Assembly (NCBI GenBank): GCA_902806565.1
Contig: CADCXA010000066.1
Span: 1,488,001-1,552,000 of the forward strand
Direction of reading: 5' to 3'
DNA from: Hypoxylon rubiginosum
Taxonomy: Eukaryota; Ascomycota; Sordariomycetes; Xylariales; Hypoxylaceae
Length of the DNA: 64,000 nucleotides
The notes below the pieces were generated by a model. That model saw only the letters and a list, made by a program, of their open reading frames with translations, had not been told where the DNA came from and made no database searches. Shown here piece after piece: positions 56,788-64,000 of this stretch. Position 1 is the first letter of the stretch. The number at the start of each line of letters is the position of its first letter. The position numbers were made by a program, and so were the translations under genes.

Positions 56788-59288
56788 CTAGAGCTGCGTA
56801 GCGGGGTGGTGCGGATCGACCTGAATGAAGCCGTATTCGTCGAGCGTAGTACCAGTGCTAGTAGCGCCTGGAGTATAGACGCCTCGTTCTGCTCTGAACT
56901 CGGACGTCCTCCGGTCCCGCGTGCTCAGCCATGAATCCGTTACCTCGGGGTTGTGATAGCGAAGCGTCAACAAAGATGCGCGAGGAGCTCGGAAGAATGC
57001 CTTCAACACTAGGGGATTATCGCCGACCGCGATCCAATGGCGGCCGCCCAGTCTCCAAGGTATAACGCCGCATAATAGACCGGGAAAGAGGTTGGGATGC
57101 TCCAACATCTCGACGCCAAAGGCGTTGACGCTCTCCTTAGCCAGATACGTGTATTTCATATCCCCTAGAAGCCCCCCTAGTCTGAATAGGTTAGACACCG
57201 ACACTGCGTTGACGGACGGCTGCGAGCTATCCATGGCGTCCTTGATTCGAAGGAGAGTGTACGGAGCACCCAGAACGGTGGAGTAGAAGGCCCCGCACCT
57301 AGCGTTGGCCGTCGTCGGCGTGGGTGTAAGACCGTCGTAGAAAAGTTTGATCTGGAGCGTCTGTAACTCGTCGGCCCATTCTAGCCACGACTCTTCGGCC
57401 GTACCTTGGTATAATTCAATGAGGGCTTCAATTAGAAAAGCGTAGTCCTCGGCAAATGCCTCGATGTCGGAGCGACCGTCGGAATATACTCTGTAGAGGA
57501 CTTTATCCTTGTCATCCCAAAGCTCCTGTTTGATGAATCGAGCCGCATTCTTGGCTACTTCTAAATATTTCTGCCCTCGTTCAGATGTGTCGGGGCCGGT
57601 GTGAATCAATGCCAACCCCGTCCTGGTCAGAGCGGCGATCGCCATGCCGTTGTACGATGTAACGATCTTCGTATCGATCTCTGGCTGAACACGCTCCTTT
57701 TCCCGATACGAGCGTAGCTTTACTCTCGCGGATTCAATCTGCTGTTTCACCTCATCTTCTGAGATACCGAGTTGCTTGCTCAGTCTCGCAGAGTTTTTGA
57801 CAAGATGGAGAACGTTCTGATTAAGGAACTCGTCATGAGGGTCGTATTCACGGTCGACGTTGCCATATTCCCGCACATTCCAATATGCGGCAGCAATCTC
57901 GCTCTCTTGCTCGTTACCGACGACCGTATCGAACTCCTTTCTCGTCCACAGGTAGTAGGCGCCGTTCCCCTTAACTTTATCGCCCTTTCTGTTATACGAG
58001 TCTGCTGCCTCGCTGGTAAAAAAGCCACCTTTTGGTGACAGCATTCTGTCACTAATGATATAATCCGCAACCTCAGTTACCACAGTGGCGAATTCGCCAT
58101 CTGTGTCGCCTCCAGATAGAAGCCAAGCATCTAGGAAAAGTCCGAGGAGCAAGGCATTGTCGATTAGCATTTTCTCGAAAACTGGTAGTGACCAGTTTCT
58201 CGTGACGGAAAATCGGTGGAAGCCGCCACCTATATGATCGTGTACAGCGCCGTTCAGGATTCTTCGCAAAGTATGCAAACCCATTTCGCTAATATAGGTG
58301 CAGTCATTCGGACCGATTACATCCCGAACAACCCTTGGAAATCGAGTTGCTCTCAAGAGTAGCGAGAGCTTGGCTGAGGTCAAGAATTTTTCCTTCATGC
58401 CAAAGCCGCCATACATGGGATCGAAGGTCGTTGTAATCCGTTGATACGCCGTTTCGATCTGGTCTAAATCGACTTCGCCATAAACCTCGCGAGAATAGTC
58501 AACGGCTGCAGCAGTAGTAGACTCTGGTTGAGTAGACGGCTGGGCGGGTTGTAGGTCTTCAACTTCTTCGCGGTTCAGAGTTCCCTCAGCTGATATATGA
58601 CTTAGTTCGACTACCATCTTTTTCGCCTCGTCGCGGACGCGAGACTCTTCAGTATCCCACGCAGTTAAGACCCTTTTAATCACCACAAGCCAATCGAGGG
58701 GCTTTTCGGCGCCACCATTCTCCGTGACGACATCACCCTGAGGTGCCGCCCAGTAGGTGCCGCTAAAGACGGGCTCCAGTTCTGGTGTGAGGAATACATT
58801 TAAAGGCCAACCCCCACTTCCGCTAAGCGATTGGTTGTAGCTCATGTAGATATTATCGATATCAGGCCGTTCCTCGCGATCGATCAGAATAGGAACAAAG
58901 TTCTCGTTGAGCAGAGAGGCCACTAGAGGATTGGAAAAGGACTCCTGTCTCGTGAGATGGCAGTCTAGGGTTTGAAATCAGCATTAACTATCCTGTAATT
59001 TTATGGTGTTCACGTACAATGGGAAGCAAGGAAACCGATGCTGAGAAAGATCAGTTTGTTCTCCGTCTTAGCTCTGTTTACAGCATGGTCGTCTAGAAGC
59101 TGCCATGCTACCAAACTATCGGAGTGTGCTCGCACGAAAGGACTTTTGCTGTGCTCTGCACGATTTCTGAGGGGCTCTGGGTCTGATTGTACGACTGCCG
59201 ACGGATGGCTTGCGCCACTCGAGCTATTTCCTGACGCTGGTAGCTGAGTCCCATTCTGGGATGGCTGTTGGAGTTGCGCTGACATCAT
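56788..59288 (-). CDS. SPATA20/YyaL-type protein (DUF255 thioredoxin-like plus six-hairpin domain)
   Basis: A conserved protein (human SPATA20/SSP411, bacterial YyaL) with an N-terminal thioredoxin-like DUF255 domain and a C-terminal (alpha/alpha)6 hairpin domain like those of glycosidases; its reaction is not established. Exons 59288-59018 and 58964-56788 with a 53-nt phase-1 intron give 815 residues. Landmarks: SDSLVAWQLLDDHAVNRAK, KLIFLSIGFLASHYCHLTRQ, LLNENFVPILIDREERPDID, NQSLSGSGGWPLNVFLTPEL, FDPMYGGFGMKEKF, IGGGFHRFSVTRNWSLPVFE and KIVTSYNGMAIAAL. The intron splits the position where homologues carry a CxWC redox-like motif. The spliced protein has SHYC, so the first cysteine is missing. 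Whether this is true of close relatives I cannot check. Confidence 0.92.
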
Positions 59289-60455
59289 CTTGTAATGGGT
59301 AGGGCTGATGAGGTTGGTAGGGTTGGTAGATAGTAGGCTAACAGTGTCAGGCGTGACAGCTTATAGCTGGGCCTCCTAACCAAAGGTTCAAACAAATAGA
59401 ATTGTAGGCGACCGATATCCTAATTTTATGAACCAATATTGCTATTCCTCCTCAAGCTTATGTTCACGAAGTAAGTCTGTCTTGGAGGCCATGCACCAGG
59501 TCACGAGCTCTGAAGAGCTTACCCTAGGTACATTTACCTGTAGATTGCGACCTTTGCTTAGCAGCTCTCCGAAGATGCGACTCGACTGATAAGAGGCGTC
59601 TCCCAGAACACAAAGGCGAGGCGGATGTTCAAGACGTAAGGGAATGGGAGAAGATATACTTTGAGAGAAATGGAAGATGGTAAGTAGAAAAGTAAGGGTT
59701 AAGAGTTAAGGTACGGTCCGTAGCGGCGTGGGAGAAGAACGAAAAGCGATCCGAAGTTCATTTGCCCCACCATGAACTTGCGCTTGCGAAATATCTTCAG
59801 CTACTGCCTAGCGCTCACTGTGACGCAAACCCCAACTGTACTGCAGGGTAGTGTCATTTGGAGTCGACAATAGGTTGAAGGTACGTATTACACGATAACA
59901 CGCGGGGTATCTACAAACGGCTTTCCGCTCCCCCTCAGCAGCCACACCCGCTAATCCCTGTTTTTTTTTTGTCTCAGATCCATTATAAGTGACTACTCAT
60001 AAACGTGAAGAGACTTCCTCAGCACGAAGATCCTCCTATTCTCAATAAACCTTGAAGAGAAGCTTACGAAAAAGCTGTAAACCCTATTTATCTATAAAAT
60101 AAAATTAAAATTAAAATAAGTAGGTAGGTAACCGTCAGCTCTATAATGCGGTTTATTAAGAAATAATCCCTCTAATCTGTGTAAGTAGAGCGACTCCTGT
60201 AGATCTTGACAACTAATGAAAAAGTATTCAAGCTTAAGAAATCCCAATGATACCTCAGGTATATAAACTCATTAGAAATATGCGATGATAAGTATTCCCG
60301 AGTCGACAATAGAGTACACAAAGCCACATGCCCGTTTACTCCATGTGTCTTTAAACCACCTCTCCGCTCTCCCATTATATTCGATTCTAGTAATACAAAT
60401 TTTCTTATCCTCGGGACCACCATCTCTATGATCACTGCTCAAAACTCACTGCACC
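59289..60455. other. Intergenic, no gene recognised
   Basis: 1.2 kb between two minus-strand genes. Only short chance ORFs. Confidence 0.6.
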
Positions 60456-62758
60456 TCAAGACTCGACAGAGTTTGAAGTCACAGTGGCGGCAGCAAGCAC
60501 CGGCCCCGTCGAAGTCGCGGCGCCGACGACGCTCATGGCGACCTTGTCGATCCAGACCTCGTTGGCCGGCGCGGCCCCCAGCACGAACGAGAAGACGAAC
60601 TGCAGGTTGCGGTCCTCGCCCGTCGTGTACGGGAACTCGACCCGGGTCCACTGCAACAATGTGGAGTTAGCAAACAATTCCTCCTTTGCCGAGGGAGGTA
60701 GGCAGGGTCCTTGATATGCGACTCTCAAATCACTTCCTGATAGGAAATATTTACTCCCGAGAATGGTCAAAAGGAGGGAGACGGGATTCATATTACATAC
60801 GTTAGACGAGGTCGCGTCGACGCGGTGCGCGACCGCGTAGTTGGCGTATAGGTTCAGATACGAGTCCTCGTCGCCCGTCGCCCACCGCACCCAGAACGAC
60901 ACGTTCCAGCGGGAACTGGGCGGGGCCGAGACCATCGGGCTCACCAGCCGCAGGTTGGACCGCAGGTCGTCGCTCTGCGAGTTGCGCCGCACTGCGAGCC
61001 AGCCAGGATTAGCAACCGCTTAAATCTCTACGGGGAGGTAGGTACCGAGGCGAGCAAGAATATCGGAAGGGCTGAAGACGTGTCTTGATAGTAACGACTT
61101 GGAAAGGGGAAGGGGAAGGGGAAGGGGAAAGGGGGAAGGGGGAAGGGGGAAGAACTCGTGGTACATACTGCGCACGTTGAACGCATTGCACGAACCCTCG
61201 GCGCCCGGCTGCGCCGTCCCGTAGTGCGTCGACATGACGTCCACCAGGTCCACGCTCCACGGCGACAGGCCCTGCTCGAAGTCGCCGTTCTCGATCGACT
61301 CGTCGCTCGCGGCCGCCGTGCACGCGCTCGTCGCCGCGGACGTCGTCGTTGCCGTCATCGATGACGAGGATCCTCCTGTGGCGCTACCTGGGGCATAGGT
61401 ACGAGTGCGGGTGCGGGTGCGGTTCAATGATATCGGCATGATGGAGAAGACGCCTCCCGTTGCGCTCGGGATAATAACGCCGCTGTGGCTCGTCGTCGAG
61501 TTGAGGTAGTGGTAGAACGAGCTGTGGCTGGGCGTCGGCGTGCACGTGGTATCAAGCGACGAGGAACTCGCACTTCTGGTGATGCGGCTCGTTGATGTAA
61601 AGGTAGGCGGCGAGGCCGGGAAGGTCGAAGGAGTCTCGGAGGACGTCGTCGACGGTGTGGTACTAACGGAATTCGCGGACGAAGCTGTGGACACCGACGA
61701 CGGATCTAGTGTGGAACTGGGATCTAACAGGGTTGATAACAATGTACCGTGGTCACCGAGGCTGGTTGGCGCACCCGACGTGCTTGACGTGTTCGTCCAG
61801 TGGATCGAACTGCTAAGCATGGAGCTCAACGAGATTGTAGCCGTGCCGGTAGTATTTGACGTGAACGTTGACTGTGAAATAGAAGACGGACCACCGGATA
61901 GCCACGAGCGCGTACTCGACGAGGTGTCAGAAATATTTGACGAAGCTGAAACCGGGTCTTGCGATGTAGGAACCGATGTAGTCGAGGCAGTCGACGTAGC
62001 TGCCGAAACAGAGGTTGACGATCCTGGGTCCGAGGACATGGTTCCAGTGTTCGAAGCAGAGTCCTGGGATGACGGGTCTGTTGCGTCACTGCTAATGGTA
62101 GTGGTGGCTGGCAAAGTCGATGAACCGGAAGCCCCAGAGCCCGTGTTAGTCGATACGGGCGAACCGACTGAGGTGAGTGTAGAGCTACTGCCAGTTGATG
62201 TGACCGAATTCAGAGATTCGGACGATGGCAGAGCATTGCCTGAGGCCCTGATGGAAGTAGTGAGGGTTGATCCGGTACTGGTGCTGGTACAAGACTCCGT
62301 GCTGGATAGGAGAGAAGGGCAAGCAACATTGCATGCGCAAGCCGACATGTACGCTCGCTTGTTGGTATTGCCGCACTACAAAGTTCCAGTCAGCAAGCAA
62401 TTAGTCTCGGGCCTCACAAGAAAGTTATGCCCTTAAACTAGGACAACAGCTAAGCAAGAGCAATGTTCTGATGAAATACTCACAGCCGCCGTGGCTCGCG
62501 CGGGATAGTTGGTCGCCCCATAACGTCCCACGGTGGAGCAATAATCCAGAGCTTCGACAACAGCACCGGGAGATTCGCAAGGGAAAAGTGCATTATAACA
62601 ACTGTCAGATGATTAGTGGTGAGAATAGCTCATATAGTTTAGCGGTCACTCGTGTTGAGAACATACTCGTCATGATTACAACCAGACTGCGCGCAGACTG
62701 CGAGCACGAATAGGTACAGGATCCAGCTAGCTAGCTGGGTTGACTTGGAAGATAACAT
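60456..62758 (-). CDS. Secreted Ser/Thr-rich protein with Cys-rich head and CBM-like tail
   Basis: A predicted 600-residue extracellular or cell-wall protein. Five exons: 62758-62667, 62601-62484, 62375-61169, 60991-60801 and 60650-60456. A signal peptide (LASWILYLFVLAVCA) is followed by a cysteine-rich module of about 60 residues (DCYNALFPCESPG, DYCSTVGRYG, MSACACNVACPSLLSSTESC). Then come roughly 330 residues composed mostly of Ser and Thr, a mucin-like O-glycosylated spacer. A C-terminal beta-sandwich-like module resembles CBM4/9-type domains: it starts ENGDFEQGLSPWSVD, contains SSRWNVSFWVRWATG and WTRVEFPYTT, and ends EVWIDKVAMSVV. No catalytic motif is seen. Intron 3 (60992-61168) holds a polypurine repeat. 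The architecture suggests polysaccharide or cell-surface binding; this is inference from layout. Confidence 0.82.
61101..61153. repeat. Polypurine GGGGAA repeat inside an intron
   Basis: Near-uninterrupted G/A tract with GGGGAA and GGGGGAA units on the plus strand (CT tract in the transcript). It could serve as a long polypyrimidine tract for intron 3 of the secreted protein gene. Confidence 0.85.
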
Positions 62759-64000
62759 CTTGAGTTGAAAGAGTGGAAGAATTGTAAGTGCAAGTTTAAT
62801 GATACAATGATGGAACTGAGTGTACATAGAGAATAGTGTTGATGGCCACTTCACAGCTAGAACCCCTATATGTATTATATATCCCGAGTCTGGCATCGCT
62901 CTCGGGAGCCCTCTGGAGCACATTGTCGAAATTCCAGTTACACGAGAGCGGCGATATCTTCATGTTCGAATAACTAAAAGACATCTGTATCTCAGACTCG
63001 TGCGATGCCGCTTCCCAGTTTCCAGCACCGGGTAGCCTCACTTTCAGCTGAGCGCGGATATTGCAAGCCCAGACTTCGACGCACTCTGCACCACCGTTTT
63101 GTGTCGAGCGGGCACAACATGAAGATAGGCGCAGCTACGACGCGCCAATGGGACGGCGCAGATGCGAGACAACAATCTCTTGAAACTACCGGGCGTAGCG
63201 AGCGCGTGTCTCGAGAGACCGTAGGGGAAGTCGGGCCTAGCTATTATTCCTTAGATGACCTGTCTTAACTGTAGATGGGCTACATTGCGTATGCCCGAGA
63301 CATCATTTTCGTTGATATTTCCATGTCATATAATCTTCAACGATGCTGATGCAATATTGTCTCTCGGCTACATCATAAGGGAATGAAGACGTGGAAACCC
63401 CGGTCGACAGGCCATTAAGTAATGATGATCAATGTTAAACATAATTATACTGTCATCCGACGGAGACAATTGTCTTTATGGCATATGGGCGAGCTAGGAG
63501 GCCTCGTGCTGTCGAACTGTAGGTAGAAGCCAAAGGCTCTTAAGACTGATACTTGGAAGACTGATAGTTAGTTCTTTGAAAGTTCTACTACGCGAAGGAT
63601 ACCTAGGTAGTTTTCAAAACGAGTACCGCGAGAACCACTTAGTGTCTAGTGATAGTGATATTTACATATGCGTACCCTCATGATCTCACGTACTACGCCG
63701 TGTCGCAGAGATATAAGGTTATTCCGACTCAATTTTGTCGGCATAAATATATGTCACGGCACTCAACCTGACGCTAGAACCCCTCTTGTGAAACCGATAT
63801 CTGCTAGTATCATAATCACCTAGGTATATTCTAGTCTTAAAATCTCTGATGCCGCTCCAGATCGTCAAGGGTAGGTAATTTGTAAGCAGATATCGTGAGC
63901 TTACCATATCAGAACCCCCATAATAACACTTTCGTTTCGACACTAGTAATATCACGCAGCCTTCCATCGCTCAAGGTATCATCGCAATCGATGTTGTTGT
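62759..64000. other. Right-edge intergenic region
   Basis: Upstream of the secreted protein gene. TACCTAGGTA at 63600-63609. ORFs of 70-94 codons on both strands show no recognisable protein. A gene may begin beyond the edge. Confidence 0.55.

Noticed and set aside
61540..62436. 298-codon plus-strand ORF rich in V, D and E
   Set aside because: Antisense of the Ser/Thr-rich exon; composition is what the complement of Ser/Thr codons gives.

Overview
The window reads as nuclear DNA of a filamentous ascomycete (Pezizomycotina, most likely a sordariomycete). The grounds are many short introns (about 37-165 nt) with GT/GC-AG ends and CTAAC/CTGAC-like branch sites, fungal-specific families (HET, Och1-type GT32, DUF3468-type regulator, New1/Elf1 ABCF ATPase, PROPPIN, septin), tRNA genes with fungal features, and a retrotransposon relic carrying C-to-T/G-to-A changes that look like repeat-induced point mutation (RIP). 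I rebuilt most genes by splicing; in every complete multi-exon model the exon lengths sum to a multiple of three.

Layout. 1-985: 5' part of an acyl-CoA synthetase leaving the left edge. 2.4-3.6 kb: GT32 mannosyltransferase. 5.4-6.0 kb: small coiled-coil protein. 7.0-7.9 kb: DUF3237 protein. 9.6-11.6 kb: DUF3468-type regulator. 15.5-18.9 kb: New1/Elf1-type ABCF ATPase, followed by an intron-bearing tRNA-Thr. 20.5-23.3 kb: small ORF and HET protein. 23.6-24.1 kb: Tad1-like LINE relic, then a tRNA-like element. 24.7-25.9 kb: GT25. 26.5-27.9 kb: TauD-type dioxygenase. 29.6-34.6 kb: accessory block with a cyclase-family enzyme, a membrane protein with two HXXHC motifs (UstYa-like), a secreted repeat precursor with dibasic sites, and a small secreted cysteine-containing protein. 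36.3-37.1 kb: coiled-coil protein. From 38.5 kb the content is mostly housekeeping: ceramide synthase, Bax-inhibitor-1 protein, Cdc11-type septin, dihydroorotase, Hsv2-like PROPPIN, Ist3 (RES complex), dynein light intermediate chain, tRNA-Gly, a SPATA20/YyaL-type protein, and a secreted Ser/Thr-rich protein with a cysteine-rich head and a carbohydrate-binding-like tail.

The most interesting locus is the 122-residue precursor at 32967-33335: a signal peptide and six copies of a DPPPNALVAP-type decapeptide with KR and RKR processing sites. The copies are almost identical in protein but differ at many synonymous positions. It lies 1.3 kb from the double-HXXHC membrane protein and near the cyclase-family gene, an arrangement like a small fungal ribosomal-peptide (dikaritin-like) locus. 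The core lacks the aromatic residue that known UstYa-type oxidases act on, so the chemistry, if any, is unknown.

A second theme is the perfect palindrome TACCTAGGTA. I found ten exact copies, all in intergenic DNA or introns.
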